NCBI GenBank assembly: GCA_025210555.1
Contig: JAOARL010000005.1
Coordinates: 1-55,670 of the forward strand
Direction: 5' to 3'
Source of the DNA: Clostridia bacterium
Lineage (GTDB): Bacteria > Bacillota > Clostridia > Lachnospirales > JAOARL01
Length of the DNA stretch: 55,670 nucleotides
The first letter of the stretch is position 1. Every line of letters begins with the position of its first letter. Positions 25,070-32,814 of the stretch are shown here, piece after piece. The position numbers were made by a program, and so were the translations under genes. Below the pieces are notes generated by a model. That model made no database searches, had not been told where the DNA came from, and saw only the letters and a program-made list of their open reading frames with translations.

Positions 25070-25507
25070 ATGACTTACTTTACGCCAAATAAAAATTTTA
25101 TGGGGATATTATTTATATTGTTAGGGTTATTCCTTATAATGTCGCCTATAAAATTTACAGAAGTCGTAATTATTTCATTAGCAACTATAACTATAATATT
25201 TAGCATACATAATTTGATTATGTTGCGGAAGACCAACTTGTTAAATACAAATATACTTTTAAAATACTTAAACAATATGCTTATTGCAACTTTTGTAATA
25301 CTCTATCCTGTTTTTGTATTTAGACTAATTGCACTTAATATTATTATAAATATGATTATTACTAAACAATTTAATATATATAAATTAATTTTAACTTTAG
25401 TGCTTCTACTACGCCCTGATTTTATAATTGATTTTACATTAAATATAATAGGACTTTTCATATTACTTATAGGTGTTGCATTACTTAATAATAAGGAGAT
25501 TTTATGA
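25070..25507 (+). CDS. DUF308/HdeD-like small membrane protein
   Basis: The 145-residue product has about five membrane helices. G-I-L-F-I-L-L-G-L-F-L-I-M-S-P followed by a second similar helix pair resembles the repeated helices of the HdeD/DUF308 family, whose role is unclear. I preferred ATG at 25070 because GGAGGTAG precedes it, instead of the GTG/ATG frame start 15 bases earlier. Its stop overlaps the start of the PP-loop enzyme gene (TTATGA), so translation is coupled. Confidence 0.6.
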   Translation: MTYFTPNKNFMGILFILLGLFLIMSPIKFTEVVIISLATITIIFSIHNLIMLRKTNLLNTNILLKYLNNMLIATFVILYPVFVFRLIALNIIINMIITKQFNIYKLILTLVLLLRPDFIIDFTLNIIGLFILLIGVALLNNKEIL

Positions 25508-26217
25508 AATTACAAAGATTTTTAAGCTTAACTAGAAAAGCTATAGATGAATATAATATGATCGAAGATGGTGACAAAATTGCTATTGGAGTATCAGGTG
25601 GTAAAGATAGCCTTTGCCTTATAAGATTTTTAAAAGAACTACAAAGATTTTATCCAAAAAAGTTTGAAATTGTGGCAGTAACTGTTGCACTTGGATTCGA
25701 CAATTTTGACCTTAAGGGTATTGCTAAATACTGTGAGGATTTAGGTGTTGAGTACCATATAGTTGAAACTGAAATTGGTAAAGTTGTTTTTGAAGAAAGA
25801 AAAGAAAAAAATCCATGCTCTTTATGTGCTAAAATGCGTAAAGGTGCATTTAATGATTTCGTTACAAGTATTGGATGCAATAAAGTAGCGCTTGGTCATC
25901 ATAAGGATGATGTTTTAGAAACATTCTTAATGTCTTTATTCTATGAAGGTAGAATTAATACATTTGCTCCGGTTATGTATTTAGATAGAATGGATTTAAC
26001 TACTATAAGACCAATGATATATATAGAAGAAAATGATATTATTGGGTTCTCAAAGAAAGAAAACTTACCTATTCTAAAGAGCCCTTGCCCTGCTAATGGT
26101 GAAACAAAAAGAGAAGAATCTAAAGAGTTTTTAGCAGAGCTTAGAGATAAGTATGAGCATCTAGATGCAAAACTTATGGGAGCTATAACTAGAAATAAAA
26201 TTAATAATTGGAAATAA
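25504..26217 (+). CDS. TtcA-type tRNA thiolation PP-loop enzyme
   Basis: The 237-residue protein has the ATP pyrophosphatase P-loop G-V-S-G-G-K-D-S near residue 30, a C-x-x-C pair in C-S-L-C-A-K-M-R and G-H-H-K-D-D-V-L-E-T-F-L. These mark the TtcA/TtuA group, which activates a tRNA base with ATP and inserts sulfur, using an iron-sulfur cluster. TtcA makes 2-thiocytidine at position 32; the exact product here is inferred. A third cysteine lies in S-P-C-P-A-N-G. A bidirectional terminator ends it. Confidence 0.88.
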   Translation: MKLQRFLSLTRKAIDEYNMIEDGDKIAIGVSGGKDSLCLIRFLKELQRFYPKKFEIVAVTVALGFDNFDLKGIAKYCEDLGVEYHIVETEIGKVVFEERKEKNPCSLCAKMRKGAFNDFVTSIGCNKVALGHHKDDVLETFLMSLFYEGRINTFAPVMYLDRMDLTTIRPMIYIEENDIIGFSKKENLPILKSPCPANGETKREESKEFLAELRDKYEHLDAKLMGAITRNKINNWK

Positions 26218-26220
26218 TTA

Positions 26221-26265
26221 AAAACCAACCTTTCGGCATATGCCATTAGGTTGGTTTTATTTTTA
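26221..26265. terminator. Bidirectional terminator between ttcA-like and chemoreceptor genes
   Basis: AAAACCAACCT pairs with AGGTTGGTTTT, and an inner palindrome GGCATATGCC caps the hairpin. T and A tracts flank it on both sides. Confidence 0.88.
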
Positions 26266-28329
26266 GTTTAATTTATATTTACTCATTTTTGTAGTTAGTT
26301 CTTCTGCCAGCTTAGCTTGCTCTTCAGAAACCTTTGCTACCTCTTCAATAGCTTGTGTTGTTTCTCTTAAGTTCTCTGAAATTACTTGTGCATCCATTGT
26401 AGATGTTTCTACTGCTGTTGAAACTGCATCAATTGTTTTTACAATTTGTTCAATTGAAAATGCATTCTTATTTGTATTATCTTCAAAAGATTGCATTAAG
26501 TTAGAGATGTCTTCAGCATCAACTAAATATTGCTTACCAGTTTCAACTAAAGATTTATAATCCTTTAAAACTTTTTCATCTATAAATCCAAGCATATCTT
26601 TAGATCCATCTGATAAACTCTCCATAGCATCTTTTACATCTAATACTATCTTTTGTATCTTAGTTGCTGTATCTGATGACTCTTCTGCTAACTTTCTAAC
26701 TTCATCTGCTACAACTGCAAATCCTTTTCCATGCTCTCCTGCTCTAGCAGCTTCAATTGAGGCATTTAAAGATAACAAATTAGTTTGCTCTGCAATTTGG
26801 GCGATTGCACCTGTCATCTCTTCAATTTTAGCAACTACTTTCCCTTTCTCAATTGCTGTAATTATTTCTTTTTGTTTAGATACATAAATATCTTTTGCTA
26901 CTTCCTCTGAGCTTACAGCATTGTCCTTCATTTGTATAGCTCTGGTTTTTATTTCTCTAGTTTTTTCACTACCTTCTTTAACACTTATAAGCAATTGTCT
27001 TGTTGATTCGTCTATTTTTTGGCTTAAGGCATTAACCTCTTCGATACTTGCATTATTTTCTTCCATACTTGCAGCTATATTTTGAGTAGATGTATTAACT
27101 GATTCTGTCTGAGCTGTTATCTCTTCAACTGTAGCTGACAATTCTTCAGAAGATGAGCTTAAATCATTTGCTTCATCCACTATCCCTTTAATCATATTTC
27201 TTTGCTCTATCGACATTGAATCAAGGCTTGCTGCCAAAATTCCAATTTCATCTTCTTTTAGTAATGACTTTTTAGATACCTTTTTTGTAAAATCTCCCAT
27301 AGCAATTGATTTTAAGACATCTACTGAATCAACAATAGGTCTTGTAAACTCTAATGATGCAAAGTTAGCAGCAACTGCACCTATTGCAATTAAGATAACT
27401 AATAACATTATTAAAAATTCTGTTATAGTTTCTGTTACTGAAACCACTTCACTGTACTCTACTAGTGCTATAAACTTCCAATTACTATTAGGTGAAGTGT
27501 ATATATTAGCTAAATATTTTTCTCCATCTATATTAATCTCTCTAGAGTCATTCTTAATTTCTAAAATACCTTCAAATTCTTTTATTTTTAAATCGTTAAT
27601 ATTTTTAAAATTCATGTCTGAATTTTTAGGATGTGCTAGTATAGTTCCATCATCATCAATCAAAATAACATATCCATTTTTACCAATTGTTATTCCTTTA
27701 ATCATCTCAGTTAAACCCTTTAAGCTAACATCAATCCCTTGAACCCCTAAAACTTCACCCTTATCTGACTTTATTGTTTTTACTGTACTGACTTGAACTG
27801 TGTCCCCTGCCTCATAGTAATAAGGCTTTGTTCTAGATATTTTGCCACTGTTTTCTATACCCAGTTTATACCAAGGCCTCTCTCTAGGATCATAACCTGC
27901 ATCAATTGATGTCTCTGGCCATTGTATATATCCGCCATCTATTGTTCCTAAATAAGCATATGCTGTTTTAGTATGTGACTTTGCAAAAATATCATAGTAC
28001 TCATAAATATCTTGCTCAATTCCACCATTTTTACTTGGACTCATTTTTTCTTTTTTCTCTAGTTTTAAATAGTTACTTATTGAATTATTAACACTCTTAA
28101 TTAGTTTACTTGAAACCATAAATTCAACATTTTCTGAAACAGACTCAAAATATAAGTTAATTGCATTATCTACTTGCGCAATCTCTTTATTCGAGCTGTC
28201 TATAAAAGATTCTTTTGTTTCCTTGCTTACTACGTTCCTAACTAAAAATCCTGATATAACAATAGGCAATATAATTGCTGTTAATATCATTATCATTAGC
28301 TTCCCCTTTACTGTTTTTAATTTAAACAT
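26263..28329 (-). CDS. Methyl-accepting chemotaxis protein with dCache sensor
   Basis: The 688-residue receptor has a first membrane helix at about 7-30, a large extracytoplasmic Cache-type domain (about 35-300, with W-P-E-T-S and D-P-R-E-R-P-W-Y-K, typical of dCache_1), a second helix near 305-325, a HAMP domain and a signalling domain. The hairpin tip [22 protein letters not shown] is intact, so it should couple to CheA/CheW. The ligand is probably a small molecule such as an amino acid. It implies the organism is motile. AGGAGGCGG precedes the ATG. Confidence 0.95.
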   Translation of the reverse strand: MFKLKTVKGKLMIMILTAIILPIVISGFLVRNVVSKETKESFIDSSNKEIAQVDNAINLYFESVSENVEFMVSSKLIKSVNNSISNYLKLEKKEKMSPSKNGGIEQDIYEYYDIFAKSHTKTAYAYLGTIDGGYIQWPETSIDAGYDPRERPWYKLGIENSGKISRTKPYYYEAGDTVQVSTVKTIKSDKGEVLGVQGIDVSLKGLTEMIKGITIGKNGYVILIDDDGTILAHPKNSDMNFKNINDLKIKEFEGILEIKNDSREINIDGEKYLANIYTSPNSNWKFIALVEYSEVVSVTETITEFLIMLLVILIAIGAVAANFASLEFTRPIVDSVDVLKSIAMGDFTKKVSKKSLLKEDEIGILAASLDSMSIEQRNMIKGIVDEANDLSSSSEELSATVEEITAQTESVNTSTQNIAASMEENNASIEEVNALSQKIDESTRQLLISVKEGSEKTREIKTRAIQMKDNAVSSEEVAKDIYVSKQKEIITAIEKGKVVAKIEEMTGAIAQIAEQTNLLSLNASIEAARAGEHGKGFAVVADEVRKLAEESSDTATKIQKIVLDVKDAMESLSDGSKDMLGFIDEKVLKDYKSLVETGKQYLVDAEDISNLMQSFEDNTNKNAFSIEQIVKTIDAVSTAVETSTMDAQVISENLRETTQAIEEVAKVSEEQAKLAEELTTKMSKYKLN

Positions 28330-28359
28330 TTTACCGCCTCCTATTTTATGTCATTTTTA

Positions 28360-28365
28360 ATTATA
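28360..28365 (-). promoter_or_regulatory. -10 box of the chemoreceptor gene
   Basis: TATAAT on the minus strand lies about 30 bases before the start codon. No strong -35 box stands 16-18 bases upstream of it. Confidence 0.4.
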
Positions 28366-28399
28366 GTATAACTCTAAGCCATATAAAAGTATTATTTTC

Positions 28400-28429
28400 C
28401 AAAAAAATAAAAGGTTAACCCTTTTATTT
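28400..28429 (-). terminator. Terminator after the NapH-like gene
   Basis: On the minus strand AATAAAAGG and CCTTTTATT form a nine-pair stem with a short loop, followed by T residues. Confidence 0.75.
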
Positions 28430-28468
28430 AAATATTCTAATATTATTCTTAATAATTTTCAAAAGCTT

Positions 28469-28936
28469 TTACCCTTTTCGTTTCTTATGTATTTTACCAG
28501 TTAAATTACCCATAGGACAAACTTGACACCATGTTCTAGGCTTATATACTATTCCCATTAAAACAGCTAAAATAGATGATGAGAATAATAGTCTAAATAC
28601 TGCAAAAGCTACCTTTTCAGGTTCAAAATCTGTAAAATATAGAGATATTCCAAATGATGTAAACATAAAAACAAGTAATCCTTCTTTAAAATAAATACTA
28701 TTCATAAATTTTGGCTTAGTATTTCCAATTGATATCTTATCAATTATCTTTCCTAAGAATGAGCCTCTCGGACAGTACTTAGAACAATGTATCTTTCCCT
28801 CACCCTTAAATACTAATATTAATGGCATAAACATACATATAAATCCTAAAAGACCAAAATATATATTGACTATACTTAATACAAAAAATATTATCATTAA
28901 TACCCATGTTACGTTCATATATGATTTTCTTTTCAT
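28469..28936 (-). CDS. NapH-like membrane protein with Fe-S cysteines
   Basis: This 155-residue protein has about four membrane helices and two cysteine motifs facing the same way: C-S-K-Y-C-P-R-G near residue 53 and C-Q-V-C-P-M-G near 138. This arrangement is known from NapH/NosR/RnfA-neighbour polyferredoxin-like proteins that pass electrons at the membrane, though full proteins usually have two four-cysteine ferredoxin motifs. Only partial motifs are present here, so the cluster type is open. It follows the 249-residue unknown gene by 12 bases. Confidence 0.75.
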   Translation of the reverse strand: MKRKSYMNVTWVLMIIFFVLSIVNIYFGLLGFICMFMPLILVFKGEGKIHCSKYCPRGSFLGKIIDKISIGNTKPKFMNSIYFKEGLLVFMFTSFGISLYFTDFEPEKVAFAVFRLLFSSSILAVLMGIVYKPRTWCQVCPMGNLTGKIHKKRKG

Positions 28937-28948
28937 AAACTTCCCTTT

Positions 28949-29698
28949 CTAGCTAATATTACTCAAGCTGTTATCTTTATCTTGAATTATTTCTAACTTA
29001 CCTTCAATAGCATTTTTTATAAATTCTTTATCTAAATGAGGATTAGCAATATCAAAAATTTCTATAGCTTCCTTATAATTTTCAAGGTCTTTACCTAAAA
29101 AATTTACTTCAGTGCTATTTGGTTTTATTAATGTACCTTCATTATGTATTGTAAAATGTTCTTTGTCGTCTGTTGATTCAACAAAAATCCCTTTTTCAAT
29201 ACCAGCAACTGTTATCATTAAAGTTGCTGTAGGATTCATTAAATCGCCATCTCTATTCTTTATATATTGACCTTCCCAAACAACCTTTGAAAGATCATCA
29301 TCTTCATTCAGTACTTCAGCTGTATACTTATATATTCCAGCATTATTAGCTTCTTTTGAAGCATTAAATTTTTCAAGTGTTTTTCTAATACCAGGCTCTT
29401 CTTTAACGAATTTAACAGTTTCTAATTTGCCCTCAACTTTGTTTTTGTTTTCATAAATTTTATAAGCCATCTTCAAATTGATTAATTTAGATCTAACATC
29501 AGAATCTAAAATATCTGCTACTAAATTTAAATTTTTGTTCATCATTCCTACTATTTTGTTTAATTCTACAATAGAAGTTTTTTTCATATCAATATTTAAA
29601 CCTTCTAATTTTATTTTATTTAACATCGACTTAATTTCAACTACGTTTATAGCTGTTTCACTTCTATTTAAAGCATTCTTTATTTCATTATCAAACAT
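28949..29698 (-). CDS. Unknown soluble protein, 249 aa
   Basis: No family is recognised. The N-terminal 90 residues are helical with coiled-coil character, and the C-terminal part (about 115-200) looks like beta structure. There is no signal peptide and no cysteine. GAGGTGA precedes the ATG. It shares an operon with the NapH-like gene and is divergent from the tyrosine recombinase gene. No job can be inferred beyond a possible link to the Fe-S protein. Confidence 0.7.
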   Translation of the reverse strand: MFDNEIKNALNRSETAINVVEIKSMLNKIKLEGLNIDMKKTSIVELNKIVGMMNKNLNLVADILDSDVRSKLINLKMAYKIYENKNKVEGKLETVKFVKEEPGIRKTLEKFNASKEANNAGIYKYTAEVLNEDDDLSKVVWEGQYIKNRDGDLMNPTATLMITVAGIEKGIFVESTDDKEHFTIHNEGTLIKPNSTEVNFLGKDLENYKEAIEIFDIANPHLDKEFIKNAIEGKLEIIQDKDNSLSNIS

Positions 29699-29754
29699 AT
29701 CTTCACCTCTATATTTTATAAACTAACATTAATTATACTTAATTTTCTGAAAAA

Positions 29755-29783
29755 TTGCAAATAGCTTATAATCAACATATAAT
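29755..29783 (+). promoter_or_regulatory. Promoter of the recombinase gene
   Basis: TTGCAA (29755-29760), a 17-base spacer and TATAAT (29778-29783) lie 23 bases before the ATG. Confidence 0.75.
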
Positions 29784-29805
29784 ATTATACATAGGAGTGA
29801 TATAA

Positions 29806-30864
29806 ATGGCAAATAGATCGTATCATGATAAAGAAAAACATAATAATTTAATAAGACTTAGAGAGATTATATCTACTCTTCCAGAGTTTTGTTTTGAGTT
29901 CTTTTTAGGTATTGAAAATAATACCGCACCTAGAACAAGAATTGCATATGGATATGATCTTAGAATATTCTTTGATTATATTCTTGAATATAAGTATAAA
30001 AAGAAAACACTTGAAACACTAACATTAAAAGACTTAGAAAATATATCTCCAGAAGATATAGAAAGATATAGTGAATATTTAAATTACTATAGGAGATTAG
30101 ATAAAAAGACTGGAAACTATATAGAACATGAAAATGACGAAAAAGGAAAGCTAAGAAAATTGTCTGCTATAAGAACACTATACAGATATTTTTATAAGAA
30201 AAGAAAAATTGAGAAGAACCCTTCTGAACTTATAAATATGCCTAAAATTCATGATAAAAATATAGTTAGGCTTGAGGCTGATGAAGTTGCAAATCTTCTC
30301 GATATAGTAGAAACTGGCAGAGGCTTAACGGACGCACAGCTTAAGTTTCATGAAAAAACAAAGTTAAGAGACTTAGCACTTGTCACTACCCTACTTGGTA
30401 CAGGTATTCGTGTATCTGAATGTGTAGGAATAAATGTAACTGATATAGACTTTAAAATTAATGGGATAAAAATAACTCGTAAAGGTGGAAGTGAATCTGT
30501 TGTATACTTTGGAAACGAAGTTAAAGATTCAATCTTAAATTATTTAGATAATAGATCATCACATTCAAAAGTAATTGAGGCTGAAGCCCTATTCTTGTCT
30601 CTGCAGGGAAAAAGGTTAACTACTAGAGCTGTTCAAAACATAGTTAAGAAGTACTCTAAGCTTGTTACAAGCCTAAAAAACATCTCACCTCATAAACTTA
30701 GAAGTACATATGGTACTAGCTTATATAGAGCTACTGGAGACATTTATCTTGTAGCGGATGTTCTTGGCCATAGAGATGTTAATACAACTAAAAAACACTA
30801 TGCTCAAATCAGTGATGATATAAGAAGGAAAGCTGCAAATGCAGTTAAGTTAAGAGAAGAATAA
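29806..30864 (+). CDS. Tyrosine recombinase (XerC/XerD-like)
   Basis: The 352-residue protein has an N-terminal SAM-like core-binding domain (about 20-135) and a catalytic domain with all expected residues visible: R202 in T-G-I-R, H296 and R299 in H-K-L-R, H322 in G-H-R-D and nucleophile Y332. It is longer than XerC/D (about 300) because of an extended N-terminus and linker. No direct repeats, excisionase or phage genes flank it and it lies next to lexA, so a chromosomal housekeeping role is more likely than a mobile one. Which Xer function it has is not decided. Confidence 0.92.
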   Translation: MANRSYHDKEKHNNLIRLREIISTLPEFCFEFFLGIENNTAPRTRIAYGYDLRIFFDYILEYKYKKKTLETLTLKDLENISPEDIERYSEYLNYYRRLDKKTGNYIEHENDEKGKLRKLSAIRTLYRYFYKKRKIEKNPSELINMPKIHDKNIVRLEADEVANLLDIVETGRGLTDAQLKFHEKTKLRDLALVTTLLGTGIRVSECVGINVTDIDFKINGIKITRKGGSESVVYFGNEVKDSILNYLDNRSSHSKVIEAEALFLSLQGKRLTTRAVQNIVKKYSKLVTSLKNISPHKLRSTYGTSLYRATGDIYLVADVLGHRDVNTTKKHYAQISDDIRRKAANAVKLREE

Positions 30865-30897
30865 AATAGAACCTAAAAGAAGTTAGGTTCTATTTTT
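30863..30897. terminator. Bidirectional terminator
   Basis: AAAATAGAACCTAA pairs with TTAGGTTCTATTTT; it ends both the recombinase gene and the converging LysM gene, whose stop lies inside it. Confidence 0.88.
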
Positions 30898-31204
30898 GTG
30901 CTACTGAAGTTTTATATATTTTAACGGGTACAATTAAATCTTCACCAGCATATATCTTATTTGATTTTAACTTATTAAATGTTTTTATCTCTTTCACAAT
31001 ATTATCAATGTCTTCATTAGTATAATTATATCTATTCGCTATTGTAGAAAGAGTATCTCCTGATTCTACAGTTATTGATTTATATTGAGTTATAGTTGGT
31101 TCAGTTAATGTATTTAACTCTAATCCAACATTATGTATAAGCAATACAAATGCCATTGTACAAAAAACTATAAATCTTTTAATGTTTGTGATTTTGTATT
31201 TCAT
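30890..31204 (-). CDS. LysM-domain protein, YneA-like SOS cell-division inhibitor
   Basis: The 104-residue protein has one N-terminal membrane helix (about 10-28) and a C-terminal LysM domain (V-E-S-G-D-T-L-S-T-I-A to L-I-V-P-V, residues about 47-97), which binds peptidoglycan. In Bacillus yneA lies divergently beside lexA and its product blocks division during the SOS response. The size, topology, LysM domain and LexA boxes here match that plan. The LysM insertion is somewhat longer than usual. ATG at 31204 is set by GGGAGG. I withhold the symbol because sequence identity to YneA cannot be tested. Confidence 0.85.
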   Translation of the reverse strand: MKYKITNIKRFIVFCTMAFVLLIHNVGLELNTLTEPTITQYKSITVESGDTLSTIANRYNYTNEDIDNIVKEIKTFNKLKSNKIYAGEDLIVPVKIYKTSVAQK

Positions 31205-31218
31205 TTTGATACCTCCCT

Positions 31219-31232
31219 CGAACGTTTGTTTG
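31219..31232. promoter_or_regulatory. LexA box 1
   Basis: CGAACGTTTGTTTG fits the Gram-positive LexA consensus (CGAAC, four bases, GTTCG-like). It lies between the LysM gene's -10 box and its ribosome site. Confidence 0.75.
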
Positions 31233-31239
31233 TAATTAT

Positions 31240-31267
31240 ATTTTACCAAACATTTGTTCTTTGTCAA
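31240..31267 (-). promoter_or_regulatory. Promoter of the LysM gene
   Basis: On the minus strand TTGACA (31267-31262), a 16-base spacer and TAAAAT (31245-31240) frame LexA box 2, so bound LexA would block it directly. Confidence 0.7.
31247..31260. promoter_or_regulatory. LexA box 2
   Basis: CAAACATTTGTTCT (reverse complement AGAACAAATGTTTG) lies in the spacer of the LysM gene promoter. Confidence 0.72.
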
Positions 31268-31274
31268 GTTTTTT

Positions 31275-31288
31275 CGAACAATTGTTTG
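31275..31288. promoter_or_regulatory. LexA box 3
   Basis: CGAACAATTGTTTG overlaps the -35 box of the lexA promoter, so it should autoregulate lexA. All three boxes are 28 bp apart start to start. Confidence 0.75.
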
Positions 31289-31313
31289 ATTAATCTTTTT
31301 TTTATGTTATAAT
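31286..31313 (+). promoter_or_regulatory. Promoter of lexA
   Basis: TTGATT (31286-31291), 16 bases and TATAAT (31308-31313). The leader to lexA is about 100 bases long and shows no clear structure. Confidence 0.55.
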
Positions 31314-31422
31314 CATCTTATATTATATATCGGCAAATGTTAATAAATAAGTAATTACAGTATCCTTACAGTTGAATTACAATATTACGATATAATTACA
31401 CAAACATTTTAGGAGGATTACA

Positions 31423-32040
31423 ATGAAAGAAACTTTAAGCGATAAACAACAGAAAATACTTGATTTTCTTAAATCAGAGATTAAATCAAAAGGTTATCCA
31501 CCTTCAGTAAGAGAAATTTGTTTAGCTGTTGGACTTAGATCTACTTCTACAGTTCATGGACATTTAGAGAGATTAGAAAAAAAAGGATATATTAGAAAAA
31601 GTGCTTCTAAAACAAGAGCTATTGAAATACTTGAAGATAACTTCTACTCTAATGAACTTTCTAAAGAGTATTTAGATGTTCCTGTAGTTGGTAAAATAAC
31701 TGCTGGCGAACCAATATTAGCAGTTGAAAATGTTGAAGATCACTTCCCTATTCCAGTCGATTATGCTAATAATAATGATGTATTTATGTTAAAAGTTAGT
31801 GGAGATAGTATGATAGAAGCAGGAATATACGATGGTGACTTAATATTAGTTAATAAGCAAAACACCGCTAGAAATGGAGAAATTGTTGTTGCTTTAATAG
31901 AAGATTCAGCAACTGTTAAAACTTTTTATAAAGAACAAGATCATTTTAGATTACAACCTGAAAACTCTAGTTTAGATCCTATAATTGTAAAAGATTTAGA
32001 AATACTTGGAACTGTATCAGGACTATTTAGAAAATACTAA
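31423..32040 (+). CDS. lexA: SOS repressor LexA
   Basis: LexA represses DNA-damage genes and self-cleaves when RecA filaments form. The 205-residue protein has the N-terminal winged helix (K-Q-Q-K-I-L-D-F-L, then [21 protein letters not shown]). The cleavage site is A94-G95, and the catalytic pair is S129 (G-D-S-M-I) and K166 (A-T-V-K-T). AGGAGG precedes the ATG. It is divergent from the LysM gene across LexA boxes. Confidence 0.97.
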   Translation: MKETLSDKQQKILDFLKSEIKSKGYPPSVREICLAVGLRSTSTVHGHLERLEKKGYIRKSASKTRAIEILEDNFYSNELSKEYLDVPVVGKITAGEPILAVENVEDHFPIPVDYANNNDVFMLKVSGDSMIEAGIYDGDLILVNKQNTARNGEIVVALIEDSATVKTFYKEQDHFRLQPENSSLDPIIVKDLEILGTVSGLFRKY

Positions 32041-32067
32041 AGAGTAATAAATAATTACTCTTTTTTT
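32039..32067 (+). terminator. Terminator after lexA
   Basis: AAAGAGTAAT pairs with ATTACTCTTT over five bases, then more T. The -35 box of the next promoter starts two bases after it. Confidence 0.85.
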
Positions 32068-32068
32068 A

Positions 32069-32097
32069 TTGACTTAACTCTTATAATACCCTATCAT
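32069..32097 (+). promoter_or_regulatory. Promoter, leader unit 1
   Basis: TTGACT (32069-32074), exactly 17 bases and TATCAT (32092-32097). The same -35 box and spacing recur in unit 2. Confidence 0.75.
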
Positions 32098-32117
32098 TAT
32101 ATATAGAGATATTAAAT

Positions 32118-32133
32118 TTATCAGGGGTGATAA
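32118..32133 (+). promoter_or_regulatory. SD-in-loop hairpin, unit 1
   Basis: TTATCA and TGATAA can pair and leave GGGG, the Shine-Dalgarno of the leader ORF, in the loop. This exposes or masks the ribosome site and looks like a binding site for a regulator. Unit 2 keeps the same design with a G-U pair. Confidence 0.5.
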
Positions 32134-32135
32134 TA

Positions 32136-32216
32136 ATGTATCAAAATACTGAAAAATTTAATAATAAATTCAACAATATTCACAGGGACTTTTGCGCTCT
32201 GTGTTTTTTTGTATAA
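32136..32216 (+). CDS. Leader ORF 1, 26 codons, Asn-rich
   Basis: An ATG after GGGGTGAT opens a frame of 26 codons. The first part, N-T-E-K-F-N-N, is shared with leader ORF 2; six of the first fifteen residues are Asn. The rest of the frame crosses the terminator hairpin and stops just past its T tract. Ribosomes reading it would disturb the hairpin. It is likely a regulatory leader, not a functional protein. Confidence 0.55.
   Translation: MYQNTEKFNNKFNNIHRDFCALCFFV
32181..32210 (+). terminator. Attenuator-like terminator 1
   Basis: CACAGGG pairs with CTCTGTG, one G-U pair, then seven T. The next gene starts 28 bases later with no room for a promoter between, so expression of that gene requires read-through. 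Confidence 0.75.
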
Positions 32217-32237
32217 AAAATTAAAGGAGAGATTACA

Positions 32238-32621
32238 ATGAAAAATGGAAAACCAAAGGAACATCTAAATTTCACATCAGCTATTAATAATACTATGCTA
32301 TTTGAACTTGATAAGTATTATCATGATGAAGTTGTTGATTTGATTTTAGAGAACTCAGATGAAGAACAAGCTATTACTAATTCAGCAAGTACTAAAGATG
32401 AGTTAAAAGACATTGAAAATGCTTTGAAAAACGGCTCTATTACACCTAGTGAAGCTATTGAAATTTTCGGTTATGACGTAATAGATCAACTTATTGCTTC
32501 AGCAGAAAATAGCCCTATTGTTGAAGAAATTATACCTGTAGCTGTTCAAGCAGGATGCGGTATTGATAGAAATATTATTAATCATTACTTAGATAATTCA
32601 GGTTTAGATTTTAAAGTGTAA
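32238..32621 (+). CDS. Unknown small protein A of a duplicated pair, 127 aa
   Basis: Residues about 60-125 align with the end of the protein encoded at 32815: A-L-K-N-G-S-I-T-P-S-E-A-I-E-I-F-G-Y-D, then P-V-x-x-G-x-G-I near the end. The N-terminal half (1-55) is not alike. The protein is acidic and helical, has one cysteine and no signal peptide or membrane segment. I know no family. AAGGAGAG lies before the ATG. The gene is fed through a terminator from a promoter shared with the 26-codon leader. It lies directly after lexA, but has no LexA box. Confidence 0.75.
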   Translation: MKNGKPKEHLNFTSAINNTMLFELDKYYHDEVVDLILENSDEEQAITNSASTKDELKDIENALKNGSITPSEAIEIFGYDVIDQLIASAENSPIVEEIIPVAVQAGCGIDRNIINHYLDNSGLDFKV

Positions 32622-32639
32622 TTTTTTTAGTTTTTACTA

Positions 32640-32668
32640 TTGACTAAATTGTCAAAATACTCTATGAT
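32640..32668 (+). promoter_or_regulatory. Promoter, leader unit 2
   Basis: TTGACT (32640-32645), exactly 17 bases and TATGAT (32663-32668). It is the counterpart of the unit 1 promoter. Confidence 0.75.
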
Positions 32669-32688
32669 TATATATGTACATTAAATTT

Positions 32689-32704
32689 TTATCAGGGGCG
32701 GTAA
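32689..32704 (+). promoter_or_regulatory. SD-in-loop hairpin, unit 2
   Basis: TTATC and GGTAA can form five pairs, one of them T-G (U-G), leaving the GGGG ribosome site in the loop. The stem sequence differs from unit 1 at two positions while one change keeps pairing. Confidence 0.45.
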
Positions 32705-32706
32705 CA

Positions 32707-32751
32707 ATGAATTTAAACACTGAAAAATTTAATAATAATTTAGAATATTAA
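32707..32751 (+). CDS. Leader ORF 2, 14 codons, Asn-rich
   Basis: ATG follows GGGGCGG and opens M-N-L-N-T-E-K-F-N-N-N-L-E-Y; six of fourteen residues are Asn. It shares N-T-E-K-F-N-N with leader 1. The stop codon touches the first base of the attenuator stem, so a terminating ribosome would cover the hairpin's left arm. Confidence 0.55.
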   Translation: MNLNTEKFNNNLEY

Positions 32752-32782
32752 ACACAGGCATAGCTATGCCCTGTGTTTTTTT
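32752..32782 (+). terminator. Attenuator-like terminator 2
   Basis: ACACAG-GCAT pairs with ATGC-CTGTGT with one bulged C and an AGCT tip, followed by seven T. It is stronger than terminator 1 and again stands between promoter and gene. Confidence 0.82.
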
Positions 32783-32814
32783 GTACATAAAATAATTTAA
32801 AGGAGAGATTTGAA

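Noticed and set aside
25504-26217. TilS (tRNA-Ile lysidine synthetase)
   Set aside because: The P-loop is shared, but the C-x-x-C pair and the short length fit the TtcA group.
29806-30864. Integrase of a mobile element
   Set aside because: No attachment repeats, excisionase or phage genes are present, and the gene sits in a housekeeping block beside lexA.
32136-32751. The two short ORFs as type I toxins
   Set aside because: They lack a hydrophobic membrane segment and an antisense RNA signal; position before attenuators fits leader ORFs better.
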